Numbered from the stretch's first letter, positions 10,767-22,440 are shown. The stretch is DNA of 64,000 nucleotides from Styela clava (GCF_964204865.1 NC_135257.1:8020151-8084150), one strand, 5' to 3'. The notes: generated from the letters alone by a model not told the origin. A program made the numbers and translations.

Positions 10767-13479
10767 ATGCCAGCTGGAACGCATTGTGCAGTGCCGGGAT
10801 GCAGCTACTCCTATGTCAAGTCTAAGAAAGCAGGACAGTCTGTAAAAACACTAATTTCTGTTCTTCGGCCCGATCTGGCAAAGACTCCTCAGGAAAGGAA
10901 ACACCGAGAAGGGTTGTCCAATTTTTTATTGGCGATGAGAGACAGTAGCAGAGGAGATAACATCAAGGCTATGCTGCACAAAGAAACGTAATATACTTAT
11001 CTAGGCATACTAAACATATAAACAAATTTATACGTCCTATAATAGTATAATTGAGTAATTGCTTTCAAAATGTCTGCTGTGTAGATTATCAGAAACCCAG
11101 AATATTTGTTAATTTTTCTTATCGTATATTTATCGTTATAATTTGCTAAGCCTACCAAGCCAACTAATTTGTTTTGCATTTAATTCAAATTTTGCACAAA
11201 ATGACCATAGCTAGCTTTTGACATCTTCATATTGTTATACCAATATACCTTTTTATATTTAGGGCCTTAATATGTGAAGACCATTTCCTGGGAACTGATA
11301 TACTTCGGCATGGAAAAAAAGCTCTTTAAGACTCGGAGCAGTTCCATGCAGAAAAATTCCCAGGAGTTCAGCTGTGTACCAGGAAAAAACAAGAACCTCC
11401 CACTCTCCCGTGAACCACTGCCAGAAAAATTCGGTATCGATCTACTAGGAGTTTGGTCAGTGCCACTTCATACTTGTCGCAATCTATGAAAGGTATGCAT
11501 TTGTAGAAATTTTTTTTGCTTGTTTAGCAAATTTTGATTGAACTTTTTATACAGATAAGTGATCTTTGTATGAGCACCGAGGAAAATTTATTGCAGAGAT
11601 GAGAAAGGATGATTACTGCGTGCCTAGTATAAGGTAGTTGTTTTTAAACAGAAGTTATTAATTATAGTTTGGTTTTCAACTTGCAGAGAACAGGATAACA
11701 TGTTATTTTACAATTATTTTGTTGCTGTGTCATTTGAGTAGTAATTGAGTTTGACAGCATGAATTGTAAGTTCAGAAATTTTTCATTGTAGTGCAAGTTT
11801 GTCGTTAAGGAATATTTTTAGATGGCAGAATAATAAAACTCATACTAGGAGGCTACAGGATTGTACAGAGTAAATAGCTAAGATAAATTGCAAATACAAA
11901 ATCACAAATATACCCATGAGCCATATGACATACCAAATTGTATCTAACATCTTATCAATCTAAAACAAACTGAAATAATTTTACACAATGATGAAAAAAG
12001 AGTTGAGTATTGAGAAGATGGTGCAATGCAAAGTGCTCATTTTTCTGGCTGGAAAGTCAAGATTGCAAAGCTAGGAGTTGACAGATGTGATACTCTAAAT
12101 TCAGTTTTAGGTATGCATTTTCTTTTGACAAGTTCACCTTTGTTTTATTCTGTAACTCAAATTTGTGTTATCCATTTAAGACAAATTAGGCAAATTGGAG
12201 TTGTGTTGCGGTAGTGATCGGCGGGATGGCAGTACATTGGTTCACCCAGTTTTGTCGTGGGGAGGTGACAAGATTAATATCAAAAATATATATTGGTCAA
12301 CATCATGTAGCACAATTGGTATGTTAGTAAAAAATTGCTGTTGACTGTCTCGAGAGCATATATATGATTACAGGATATTTTCAGTGGATGTGTCAATTGG
12401 ATGCCCAATGTGCAGCAGCTGCATGTCAGAACAGTTCAAAAATGACGAGGAAGAACATCATCCAAGTCAGGTCATGTTGCAAGTTGATGATACTGTGCAT
12501 GTGCATGCACTAGACTCAAGAGATTAATTGTATGACTGACTTGTGAATATTTTCACTGGTCACTTTCGCTTCTGAAAGTTCCATCTTGAATACTTGGCAG
12601 CAAATGATTTTTGGTCAGCAGCTTGCCAACTCCAATGCTCACCCCTCTTTGCGTCGGTACCATCCAGATGTGATCCTTTGGACTATGGAACTCTATTGCA
12701 GATCGCCTTCTGCCTATGATCATCTGCGAACAAGTCAGGTGCTGACTCTCCCTTCCCCAAGCACTTTGAATCGTACAGGTAAATGTAATGCTTCTGACAA
12801 TTGTTGGGGTGTACTATGGTGAATTTAAATTAACTTTGATAACCATTTGGCAATGTTGTTTTCTTTCGGTCTATTTAAAAAAAATATTTTGTCTATTATC
12901 TGTCTACTCATTATATCATACATTGGTCAGTGACTCGCGATTGCTGATTTTATTTTTATTTTTGCAGAAATGTCATTCCACCACAATCTGGGATTAACCA
13001 ACTGGCATTGAAAGAAATGGAGAGTGTCATCAAAGACAAGGGTTCATTGATTGGATTTGTTGCTCTCGATGAGATGAAGGGTAAACTCACCTTAATTTTT
13101 ATTTACAATCTTACATCATTGTCAAATATATGAATCTCTGATACAGTTAGAGAAAATCTGGTCTGTCGTAACGGCAAATTGATTGGTTTCGTAGACAAGG
13201 AAATGGCAATAATGACCAGCTTGCTTCACACATTTTAGGTAAGTTGTTACTGTGGTTAAACTACGATAGACTTTTCATGTAACGCAGTATTAATGTTTTA
13301 CATGTTTCTTCAGTATTCCACGAACCGTGAAGCGAGATCTGTCAATTCCTTTGGCGTGGTATGCAACCTGTAACTCCCCAGCTTCCAAGCTTTGTCGGGT
13401 GTTTTGGGAACTTTTAATTGAATGTGAGAGCCGAAGCGAAAAGATCCTCGCTGTAATCGCAGATGGTCACAGTACCAAC
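10767..13479 (+). pseudogene. Broken THAP-domain / P-element-type transposase, 5' part
   Basis: The first exon (10767-about 10989) opens MPAGTHCAVPGCSYSYVKS, a THAP-like zinc-binding start. The next piece, after an acceptor near 11261, supplies ALICEDHF (the C-x2-H pair), and about 11325 supplies GAVP, resembling the AVPTIF end of THAP domains. Between the last two the frame shifts by one base at a run of seven A (11311-11317). Further exon-like pieces follow in P-transposase order: 12047-12115, 12181-12320 and 12384-12527; RRYHPDVILWTMELY and SPSAYDHLR (12651-12740); then GFVALDEMK (with the presumed catalytic Asp), LVCRNGKLIGFVDK, and WYATCNSPASKLCRVFWELL..VIADGHSTN (13357-13479). The reading then stops where a gypsy LTR begins. 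P-type transposases cut and paste DNA, but this copy is dead. Confidence 0.72.
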
Positions 13480-13732
13480 TGTAGAGTCTCGCCTCTATCT
13501 TCGATGTTCTTTATCTTGCACACAAAATAAGAGGCTTTTACTGCTACAATTCAGTATGCACAAAAATAACTGATACAACTTAATAAACAGCGAATAACAC
13601 CATACAATAGAACCAGCACCAGCCACGTCGTCAATGTCCTTCTGCTCCCCTTGACATGTATCCTTGCGCATTTATATCGCGCAGGACTAAATCAATCGTG
13701 CAATTCATGACCATCGAACCATGAACACTACA
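13480..13732 (-). repeat. 3' LTR of the gypsy element
   Basis: On the minus strand it begins TGTAGTGTTC, directly after the polypurine tract, and ends GACTCTACA, the TG...CA termini of an LTR. It is 253 bases long and contains a TATAAAT promoter-like motif and a GATAAAG near its end. The assignment relies on position, termini and the preceding polypurine tract, because no second LTR is available for comparison. Confidence 0.7.
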
Positions 13733-14093
13733 TCCCTCCTTTTGTTACGAGTAGATGGTAAACTAGACTTATTTTATTATAAAGTCTTTAAATCTGGAAG
13801 GCAGTTTTCGTTCTCGCCTTGGACGCTCATAAGCCTGAGTAATTGATTCCTCCGAACTTGGCCTGGTCGCGTCTGGAGCAATTTGCGACTCTTTGGCATT
13901 ATTGCCAATTTTATTCTGGGTGTCTTCTTCGTATTTCTTTACAAATGTTGAATTGCGACGAAATTCTTTTCCCTTCTCATCTCAGACTGTGACTTCCCCT
14001 CCTTCCTTCTTGACGATTTCACACGGATATTCATTGAAGTTTGTCGACATCTTGTCAACTTTCTCTTGCTTAACGAACACCGAATCTCCGACC

Positions 14094-15092
14094 TCAACAT
14101 CTTGTAAAATTGATCTTTCTTCTGTTGTAATCTGAGTACAATTTCCCTTGTAGCTTGTTTCTCCAGTCTCTGTCTCTGTGTTCTTTGCCGATTATGTTGT
14201 ACTTTGGTCTGATTTCTGGAAGCTTTGTTCTCATCTCTCGACCAAACCCCAAATAATATGGCGATACTCCTGTCGTTGTATGCGGTGTAGACCTGTATGC
14301 AAGTAGAAATTTGTTTAATTCAGATTTCCAATCTTTCCCTTCTACTTGGGCTATTCGTATGGCTTTCATTAAACTTCGGTTTTGTCTCTCCACCTCGCCG
14401 TTCGCTTGTGGCCACAATGGAGTAGTAGATTTATGTTGAATTCCATGTTTGCCTAAAAATGATTTGAATTCATTAGATACAAACTGTGGTGCATTGTCAG
14501 TTCTTAACGTAAGTGGAATTCCGTAACGTGAAAATATGGTGCTCAACGCTTCAATTATTTTCTTACTTGTTGTCGACCGCACAATTACAATTTTATAAAA
14601 ACGACTGTAGTAATCTACAATTACCAGTATGTTATCACCAGAAGGCAAAGGTCCTAAAACATCGGCACAACAATCTATCCAAGGTCCACTGGGTGGTCGT
14701 GTTCGCGTCATTGGTTCAGGCGGACTATACGAACTTGTTACCTGACATCCATGACATACTTTACATTTTCGTTCAGCATCACGATCAATGTTTGGCCACC
14801 ACACTTTACTTCGAAGTCGATTTTTCGTCTTCACAATTCCCTGGTGTCCTTCATGTGCAAGCTCTAGAACACGTTTTCTGAGTATTTGTGGAATTACAAT
14901 TCTCGTACCACGTAAAATTAATTGACCATAAATACAAAGTTCATTCTTCACATGCAAAAATGAAGTACCACACTTTGACCAATTCTGTGATTTAATGCAA
15001 TCTCTCACAATTTGCAATTCAGGATCGTTAGCAGATGCCTGCCCAATTTCATGTGGCGTCAAAGCAATCGGGCAACTACTTTGCACAACCAT
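14094..15092 (-). pseudogene. Gypsy integrase region
   Basis: The frame encodes an HHCC zinc-binding integrase N-terminus (HEGHQGIVKTKNRLR..VWWP with CKVCHGC). The DDE catalytic core follows: D in WIDCCADVLGP, D in LRTDNAPQF, and E in QANGEVERQNRS. A C-terminal basic tail ends INFTRC. It is in the same frame as the RT-RNase H region and separated from it only by the TAG at 15129-15131, so the ancestral pol was one continuous ORF. No chromodomain is seen. Confidence 0.85.
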
Positions 15093-15128
15093 TCGTATGA
15101 AGAAATCATATTCCGCTGTTGTATCACG

Positions 15129-16247
15129 CTAGCCAGGCGCATTAAGACGAGATAATACATCAGCAATATTATTCTTACCCGGTCGGTATATTACCTTGAA
15201 GTCATACGCTTGCAATCGCAATACCCATCGTTCAATCCTTGCTGAGGGCTTTGAAGTTTTAGAGTATATGCATTCCAAAGGTTTGTGATCGGTTTCAAGT
15301 TCAAATTTTCTGCCAAAAATATACAAGTTAAATCTCTCACATGCCCACACTATAGCTAAAGCTTCCTTTTCCGTCTGGCTATATCGTCTTTCTACGTCTG
15401 ACATTGTCCTCGAAGCATACGAAATTACACTCCAAATTCCGTCTTGCAGTTGGGTTAAAGCGGATCCTAGTCCTGTCGGTGAAGCATCTGCAATTATTCT
15501 TGTCCTGCAGTCAGATCTGAAATAAGCTAATGTGTTTGCATTAGTTAATGAACGTTTCAATCTTTCGAATGAATTTTCACACTGCTTATCCCAATCAAAT
15601 TTAGAATTTTTCTTAGTCAATGCACGTAAAGGCGCTGCAATCGAAGAAAGGTTTGATATAAACTTTGCACAATATTGAACAAGACCCATAAAAGATTTTA
15701 CTTCTCTGGCATCTTTTGGTCGTCGTGCATTTCTTACTGCCGCCACCTTTTCCTCACAAGGATCAATACCTTGACTTGTGAGCTTATGACCAAAAAACTT
15801 GATCTCAGTAAGTCGAAATTGACATTTCATACCATTCAGCGTTAGACCGGCTTTGTCCAACTTATCAAGAACATCAAATAATCTTTCATCATGTTCCTTC
15901 ACATTCCGCCCATGGATAATGATATCGTCCGCTATGTTTGCGACACCCCGACAGTTCTTCACAACGTCTCTGATTATTTGCTGATACTTTTCTGGTGCAG
16001 ATGATAAACCAAACATAAGTCTTTTGTATCTAAAAATTTCATTATTAGTTACGAACGTTGTGATATATCGGCATTTCTCATCCAGCAATATTTGATGAAA
16101 CCCCCATTTCAGATCTAACTTCGAAAATACGGCGCTTCCGCTCAAGTCGTGGAGTAAGTAGGTCTTCAACAGTCGGTATAGGTTGCCTTTCACGGAGTAT
16201 GGCTTGGTTAGCTCGGCGCATGTCAACACAAATTCTAATATCTCCAT
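15129..16247 (-). pseudogene. Gypsy reverse transcriptase (C-terminal part) and RNase H
   Basis: RT motifs present are SKLDLKWGFHQI, FGLSSAPEKYQ and NIADDIIIHG, where ADD is the catalytic YxDD-type box. FFGHKLTSQGI and YCAKFI follow. RNase H follows with IIADASPTGLGSAL, QTEKEALAIVWACERF and LETDHKPLECI, then a tether ending NIADVLSRLNAPG before the TAG. The upstream RT finger region lies in another frame (16078-16644), so a frameshift near 16100-16250 disables the copy. Confidence 0.87.
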
Positions 16248-16644
16248 CCTTTTTATGATCTACAGTTAAAGGCGAAATCCAGCTACTCCAGGTACCTTCA
16301 GGCGCTTTTTCCATTAAGTCTGCTTTCAGCATTTCATCTATTTTTGCATCTACTTTGTCGCGCAACGCATATGGTATACGGCGCAGAGATTGAGCAATTG
16401 GTTTAACAGTTTTGTCAATATTCAAAGTCAATTTGTAATCTTTTAAAAGGCCAATTCCTTCAAACAACTTTCCATACTTGGAAAATATATCAGAATTTGA
16501 AGTATCAATAGTTTTGGAACTCATTGCATTCACGGGCCCCACTCTTAATACATTAAGTTTTGTTGCAGCTTCTTTTCCTAACAAAGTTTGACAATTGCCT
16601 TTGACAACAACAAAATCAGTCCGACATTTACTTTCATTATTCAA
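16078..16644 (-). pseudogene. Gypsy RT N-terminal part
   Basis: Contains RIPYALRDKVDAKIDEML, WISPLTVDHKKDGDIRICV and DMRRANQAILRERQPIPTV, the fingers region of a Ty3/gypsy RT (residues about 70-160 of this frame). The reading then leaves the true frame after VEDLL and continues as nonsense, overlapping the next RT frame. Confidence 0.8.
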
Positions 16645-16689
16645 AACGAAAACATTAGCAGTAAACGTACCTAAGACCTGAAGTGGTTT

Positions 16690-16845
16690 AGTACTTCATA
16701 AGCGTAGAGTGATGGTATCGAGCATTTTCTCGAATTACACACAATTCTCTCACTCTTCAGCCATTCCCAAGTATTGCTTCCCATGAAATTTCGGCAAGCA
16801 CCCGAATCAATTATTACATTCGACAAATTACCTTTAAAGTAATTA
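16690..16845 (-). pseudogene. Gypsy aspartic protease remnant
   Basis: In the frame between gag and RT the minus strand encodes SNVIIDSGACRNFMGSNTW. The DSGA is the active-site signature of retroviral-type aspartic proteases. The frame is open for only about 50 codons and does not join either neighbour without a shift. Confidence 0.6.
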
Positions 16846-17509
16846 TTCCATCATGGTAGGAATTGTGATCTCTCACGGTGAATGTAAACTCACTATTTTC
16901 GTCATTCGAACAATCAACACAATTCGTATTTGGATTATTTACTAGATTCACCTGGTGCGATTCTGCGTCAGCTTCAATTGCTTTTGCCTGATGATCAACA
17001 GCTTCCATTGCCCTTGCAATTTTTAGCAAATCACTTAATTCGAGATTTTCCTTTTCGAGAAATCTTCGTCGCGTGGAATTGGACCGACAATTATCAATTA
17101 CTTGGTCCCGTATGTGATCATCTTCTTTATCATCGAAGCCACATGTTGTTGCTCTTTGACGCAACCTACAAACAAACTGATCGACCGTTTCATCACTGGC
17201 CTGTTTAATTTGCCTGAATAAATGTCGTTCAAAAGGAATATTGGATTTCGGAGTAAAATATTCATCAAGTAAATTTAAAGTTTCGGAAAATGTTTTCTCT
17301 TCATCGAGTCCCGCTAAAGTATAAAAAATATCTTGTACCTTTACACCAGCGGTGAACAAAAGCAAAGCTTTCTTGGAGCTATCTTCCGTCGTTCCCTTGG
17401 CCGTCAAATATAATTTAAATGAACGTCTCCAACGTTGCCACCGTTGGGAAATACCGTGCGGGTCTCCATCGGAATCAAATGGTTGCATCGTTCCAATGTT
17501 ATTCTGCAT
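16814..17509 (-). pseudogene. Gypsy gag-like ORF
   Basis: 231-residue frame starting MQNNIGTMQPFD. It contains the gag helical region (RWQRWRRSFKLYLTAKGTTE, LLDEYFTPKSNIPFERHLF and ETVDQFVCRLRQRATTCGF) typical of Ty3/gypsy capsid domains. A full CCHC knuckle is not visible; only a C-x2-C (NCVDC) appears near residue 200. It overlaps the protease remnant in a different frame. Confidence 0.8.
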
Positions 17510-17756
17510 GATCTTGGATGGCTATATTCCTATATAGAATAGATCTGTTGTAGAGTTAACACCATATAGTAAGGTAAGCTAATAGTCTATTTGTGTTGGT
17601 TTGGCCGCACGACACGCTGATGAAATCCCTGAAATGGACTTATTTCAACTAAAATTTTTGATTTGCTGCCAATGCCCTTGACTGTGGTAACAGGATTTTC
17701 AATAGCTAATTTTTTTTAATACAGAGTGATTTGAGAAAATCTTCTTTATTTTCAGA

Positions 17757-18391
17757 TGAAAAACCAATCTTGCAACTGATGTGCTGAGCTGGAACGTCTG
17801 CCAATGTTTAAAAATCATGAATGAGACGAATGGAACTGCCAAATTTGTTTTGATGTTTGCAAAGTAAGTCTGTCATTTTTTAGAAGAAAAAAAATTCCCT
17901 ATTTTTATGTCAGTTATGCATGTATCGTCCATTCAGATGGTATGAAATTGTCAACTGTTCCTGTAATTGCCCATAACGATGCGTCGACGATGATAGACTG
18001 TCTTGGTTGAAGAATGACTTCATAGGTTCACTGTTGGAGTGGGAAGTGAGTTGTATTTTTTGTATGGTTTTATTCAATATGATCACAATCTCTAAAAAGA
18101 TCTACAACCATAGCATTTGAAGATTATATTGTATTTACATTGCCATAACATTGGAAATGAGAGATGTCATTTTGGGGTTGGCTAGTGGTATTTTCATGTA
18201 TTATTTATTCTTAGAAACAATTATAGAATGAGCATGGTGGTGATGAAAAGAGTTTTCTGGCTCGCCCAACCTTAGAGGGACTAAAATTCACCACACACAA
18301 TTTCATAGAGATGTGCAAATACTTTCTGGCAAATGGTTTGGAATATGTGTCTAGCATTGAATTGACTAGAGTATTTTCAATAGATAATTAA
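17757..18391 (+). pseudogene. P-element-type transposase, 3' part beyond the gypsy insertion
   Basis: Three exon-like pieces in P-transposase order: about 17773-17867 (LATDVLSWNVCQCLKIM, NGTAKFVLMFAK), 17937-18046 (YEIVNCSCNCP, stop, then DDRLSWLKNDFIGSLLEWE) and 18218-18391 (GDEKSFLARPTLEGLKF, EMCKYFLANGLEYV). Donor-like GTAAGT and GTGAGT and acceptor-like AG borders flank them. In-frame stops confirm decay. The last piece lies inside the 1,156-bp duplication and recurs at 19374-19547. Confidence 0.6.
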
Positions 18392-19233
18392 ATTCAGTAA
18401 GACTCACTAAAGTTTTTGTAAGTTTGGTTTGTTGTAGCCTGTTTCGAACTCTTTGTCAAATTTGAATTATGGTCTAAATTTATTGGGCTTCACAGCCTGC
18501 TCGGAAAAATATTATTGCTGTTTTATAATAGCTTGGCAATCAAATAACAAGTTTGGCTGGCAGAAGATTGAAGTGGATGATGCAGTTTATTGCCTTAATA
18601 GACTGATGTATTTGAGACTTTGTATTTTAGTCGAATCAAATTTAATTGGGTGCTTTTTGTTTGGTACCTAAGAGAAACACTGAGATAACCTGGCCCACAC
18701 AATAATTTAACAATAGACTCAATCAAGTACCTCAAGCTTTTTATTTAAGCAGGTACTTAAAAAAACTAATTGAAAATATGACTGCTGCTGATTCTTGCCA
18801 AATCTGGTCTAGTACCTCTAGAACAGACACCAGACCCCGGGGCCCTCTTTTTGTTTTTGAATAATTTGTAAAACAACTTTTTTGCATATGCATGTGGAAG
18901 CACTCTTATAAATAAACTCGTTACATATCTTGCTATCTTGATACTTTATTTGTGTCCATTGCAATAGGGTAGCATGTCATTGACATTGGTAGCAAAGTTT
19001 TGAGACTCTTCTAACTTATTTTCAATTCCTGCAAAGTCTATAAGATGTGGCTGTTTAGCACATTCCTGCGCTACTTTTTGGTAAGCCTCTTCTAATAGTA
19101 ACAAGTATGCTTGAGTTGGATACTTTAGCTTTCCCTCCGGGAACTGCAGTAATGGGATTGTTGAATGGGAGGGTCTTTCTGCACAGAGGGAGTCCAGGGC
19201 TTTTGCTGATTCTGCAAATTTAATATACCCCCT
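18095..19233 (+). repeat. Tandem duplication, copy 1 (period 1,156 bp)
   Basis: Nearly identical to 19251-20389 at a constant offset of 1,156 bases, with only about three substitutions seen on reading (for example gatgtcatt versus gatgttatt). It contains the last exon piece of the P-type transposase on the plus strand and a transposase-like fragment on the minus strand. Junction DNA ctacaaccagaccccctac repeats the ctacaacca that begins each unit. Confidence 0.9.
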
Positions 19234-20781
19234 ACAACCAGACCCCCTACAAAAGATCTACAACCATAGCATTTGAAGATTATATTGTATTTACATTGCC
19301 ATAACATTGGAAATGAGAGATGTTATTTTGGGGTTGGCTAGTGGTATTTTCATGTATTATTTATTCTTAGAAACAATTATAGAATGAGCATGGTGGTGAT
19401 GAAAAGAGTTTTCTGGCTCGCCCAACCTTAGAGGGACTAAAATTCACCACACACAATTTCATAGAGATGTGCAAATACTTTCTGGCAAATGGTTTGGAAT
19501 ATGTGTCTAGCATTGAATTGACTAGAGTATTTTCAATAGATAATTAAATTCAGTAAGACTCACTAAAGTTTTTGTAAGTTTGGTTTGTTGTAGCCTGTTT
19601 CGAACTCTTTGTCAAATTTGAATTATGGTCTAAATTTATTGGGCTTCACAGCCTGCTCGGAAAAATATTATTGCTGTTTTATAATAGCTTGGCAATCAAA
19701 TAACAAGTTTGGCTGGCAGAAGATTGAAGTGGATGATGCAGTTTATTGCCTTAATAGACTGATGTATTTGAGACTTTGTATTTTAGTCGAATCAAATTTA
19801 ATTGGGTGCTTTTTGTTTGGTACCTAAGAGAAACACTGAGATAACCTGGCCCACACAATAATTTAACAATAGACTCAATCAAGTACCTCAAGCTTTTTAT
19901 TTAAGCAGGTACTTAAAAAAACTAATTGAAAATATGACTGCTGCTGATTCTTGCCAAATCTGGTCTAGTACCTCTAGAACAGACACCAGACCCCGGGGCC
20001 CTCTTTTTGTTTTTGAATAATTTGTAAAACAACTTTTTTGCATATGCATGTGGAAGCACTCTTATAAATAAACTCGTTACATATCTTGCTATCTTGATAC
20101 TTTATTTGTGTTCATTGCAATAGGGTAGCATGTCATTGACATTGGTAGCAAAGTTTTGAGACTCTTCTAACTTATTTTCAATTCCTGCAAAGTCTATAAG
20201 ATGTGGCTGTTTAGCACATTCCTGCGCTACTTTTTGATAAGCCTCTTCTAATAGTAACAAGTATGCTTGAGTTGGATACTTTAGCTTTCCCTCCGGGAAC
20301 TGCAGTAATGGGATTGTTGAATGGGAGGGTCTTTCTGCACAGAGGGAGTCCAGGGCTTTTGCTGATTCTGCAAATTTAATATACCCCCTTTTCAGGGTAT
20401 ATCCTGCAATGTACTCAATTATAAATTTTTCAGGGCGGCAAATGTTACATTGTCATCCAGTGGCTTGAGAATGTAGTTGGTTATTTCCAACATGGCTTTC
20501 GCTGTAAAAATTTTCTCCGTATGCCCAGCGAACATCTTTGGCGAGAGGTGTGAGCATTGAGAGAATTTTAGCATGACTTGGTAAGCTCCTTTCTCTCTGG
20601 CAAAGACTTGCATGAGGGCAAGCCTTCAAATGTTAGCTGTAAGTCGGATCTCTTGATCATCGGAAACTTCAGTAGTTCTTCTATTTTTTACTTGTGTTGA
20701 TGCTTTCGAATGAGGAAATTCTTCGATTTTATCGAAATCCTCAAAAAGGAACTCAACAATTCCATGTATCTCGTTAGTAGC
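18958..20781 (-). pseudogene. Transposase-like fragment of unresolved family, partly duplicated
   Basis: Minus-strand pieces read MATNEIHGIVEFLFEDFDKI (from about 20781), then MQVFAREKGAYQVMLKFSQC and MFAGHTEKIFTAKAMLEI (20613-20419). In a shifted frame follow EYIAGYTLKRGYIKFAESA, LDSLCAERPSHSTIPLLQ and GKLKYPTQAYLLLLEEAYQK, ending near 20105. The last block recurs near 18958-19230. The EYIAGY and LKYP features resemble C-terminal regions of DNA transposases such as P-type elements, but I cannot fix the family. Stops and frame changes show it is broken. Confidence 0.45.
19251..20389 (+). repeat. Tandem duplication, copy 2 (period 1,156 bp)
   Basis: Second copy of the unit at 18095. It continues past 20389 into unique flanking DNA that extends the minus-strand fragment, whereas copy 1 is cut at that point, so copy 2 retains the original downstream context. 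The high identity implies a recent event or an assembly artefact. Confidence 0.9.
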
Positions 20782-20830
20782 CATAATACAGCTAAATAAC
20801 AGTAAGTAAGATAACTTATAAGTTACTGAG

Positions 20831-21340
20831 TAATGAACTAGATCTAGGCTGGGTATGTGAAAAATAATTAATTACAGAGATTGTGCAAATTGTAAATCTA
20901 AACGTGGTGATGCTTTTGACTTTTAATTAATCAACACTCCTTTTTTCTCACCAATTAGGCTATGTGGCTGATTTCAGACAGATAACCGTTTTAGCATCGA
21001 TTTAGTTTGAGAATAAATGGTAAGATAGCAGTCCAATAAAAATAGAGTAAAATACAGTGGTTTTCAATCGCAGAGGCCAATACAATATTGATAGTAGACA
21101 GTAGAGAAACATATTTAATAATTCTGAATGCAAACTACCGAATCATGACCCTGAACTGATGGATTGGCTAGATGCGAACTTTTTATTTTTTTATTTTAAC
21201 GGATCAGGATGACAAGATACGAACCCGCGACATTTTAACACCAAACGGCCAACGCTGAAATAGATCGCGCTGAGAAAAACATCGCATTTCCTACTTCCGT
21301 ACCTCTTTACTCATGTGGAACGACCTTTGAACCCGATAGT
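20831..21340 (+). repeat. Tandem duplication of about 510 bp, copy 1
   Basis: Aligned with 21345-21850 at an offset of 514 bases, from taatgaacta through acctttgaacccgatagt, with a handful of substitutions and small indels. Each copy carries a minus-strand tRNA-like segment (about 21190-21290 here): cgttggccgtttggtg then gcgggttcgtatc, resembling A and B boxes. The duplicated unit therefore includes a SINE-like piece. Confidence 0.85.
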
Positions 21341-21344
21341 AAAG

Positions 21345-21850
21345 TAATGAACTAGAGCTAGGCTGGGTATGTGAAAAATAATTAATTACAGAGATTGTGC
21401 AAATTGAAAATCTAAACGTGGTAATGCTTTTGACTTTAATTAATCAACACTCCCTTTTTCTCACCAATTAGGCTATGTGGCTGATTTCAGACAGATAACG
21501 GTTTTAGCATCGATTTAGTATGAGAATAAATGGTAAGATAGCAGTCCAATAAAAATAGAGTAAAATACAGTGGTTTTCAATCGCAGAGGCCAATACAATA
21601 TTGATAGTAAACAGTAGAGAAGCATATTTAATAATTCTGAATGCAAACTACCGAATCATGACCCTGAACTGATGGATTGGCTAGATACGAACTTTTTATT
21701 TTATTTTAACGGATCAGGATGACAAGATACGAACCCGCGACATCTTAACACCAAACGGCCAACGCTGAAATAGATCGCGCTGAGAAAAACATCGCAGTTT
21801 CTACTTCCGTACCTCTTTACTCATGTGGAACGACCTTTGAACCCGATAGT
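21345..21850 (+). repeat. Tandem duplication of about 510 bp, copy 2
   Basis: Second unit of the pair starting at 20831, slightly shorter through indels in a T-run (ttttttattttttt versus ttttttatttt). The minus-strand SINE-like segment is at about 21700-21790. This copy is more diverged from its partner than the 1,156-bp pair, so the event is probably older. Confidence 0.85.
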
Positions 21851-22440
21851 GAATTCTCTCATTCTCTGTGGTTTTGCGCGAATTTAAATAAATTAAATCA
21901 TAAAAAGGTCATTTAAATTCACGAAACAATCATCTTTGCATACAAATTTCAAAATAAAAACAGTTTTCATAAAAACTTTTGCAAAATATATTCCCGCAAG
22001 TTGGCTAATCCTAAATCAGCATCCCGTGAAAACGAGCAGGCAATGGATGCCTTTCCGCGATTTCCTTGCTTACTTCCTCAATATTGACTAAGCTGTCAAC
22101 GGTGACGTTAGAAAAAAAGCTCTGGTTTAGATGCATTGATCAAAATCAGTCTCGAAAATAGAGGATATGTATGTTTATCCCGGGAAAGAGGAAGGCTTCA
22201 GTCTCGTCAATGACATTGGAGTATGAAAAAATTAATATTGATTACAAAGCCAATGTTAGCGGCAGTTGGTTAAATAATTATATTAAAAATGGTGGATTTG
22301 AACATTCAAACCAGTTTGTAAGCGCCAACTCTCTAAATTATTCTCAAAATACGCATTAAAAATTAGGGAGAATTTTCTGGGGTCAAGGGTCGGAGAAACA
22401 TCTACAGCCATTAGCCAAAAGGTCCATCAATTTTTTTTTA
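21851..22440. other. Intergenic, no gene supported
   Basis: A 62-codon ORF at 22171-22359 (+) begins with a real ATG but has no recognisable domain. No repeat structure was seen between the 510-bp duplication and the start of the foldback element. Confidence 0.4.

Larger units (their letters stand above)
13480..17556 (-). mobile_element. Ty3/gypsy (Metaviridae-type) LTR retrotransposon, decayed
   Basis: On the minus strand the order is gag, protease, reverse transcriptase, RNase H, integrase, then a polypurine tract (aaaaggaggga) and a 3' LTR, the standard Ty3/gypsy order. It splits the P-type transposase: ADGHSTN lies just before it and LATDVLSWNVC resumes after it at about 17773. No matching 5' LTR is visible. 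Only an 8-base tgtagagt at 17549-17556 matches the LTR edge, so the 5' LTR seems deleted. Frameshifts separate gag from protease, protease from RT and the two RT halves, and there is one in-frame TAG between RNase H and integrase. Confidence 0.88.

Noticed and set aside
14513..14881. 122-codon plus-strand ORF
   Set aside because: It is the antisense shadow of the gypsy integrase frame.
18453..18671. 72-codon ORF conserved identically at 19609-19827
   Set aside because: The identity comes from the recent 1,156-bp DNA duplication. The ORF starts with a non-ATG codon and has no homology I recognise.
21190..21290. tRNA gene on the minus strand, repeated at 21700-21790
   Set aside because: Box-like motifs lie in a duplicated SINE-like segment and no full cloverleaf could be drawn.
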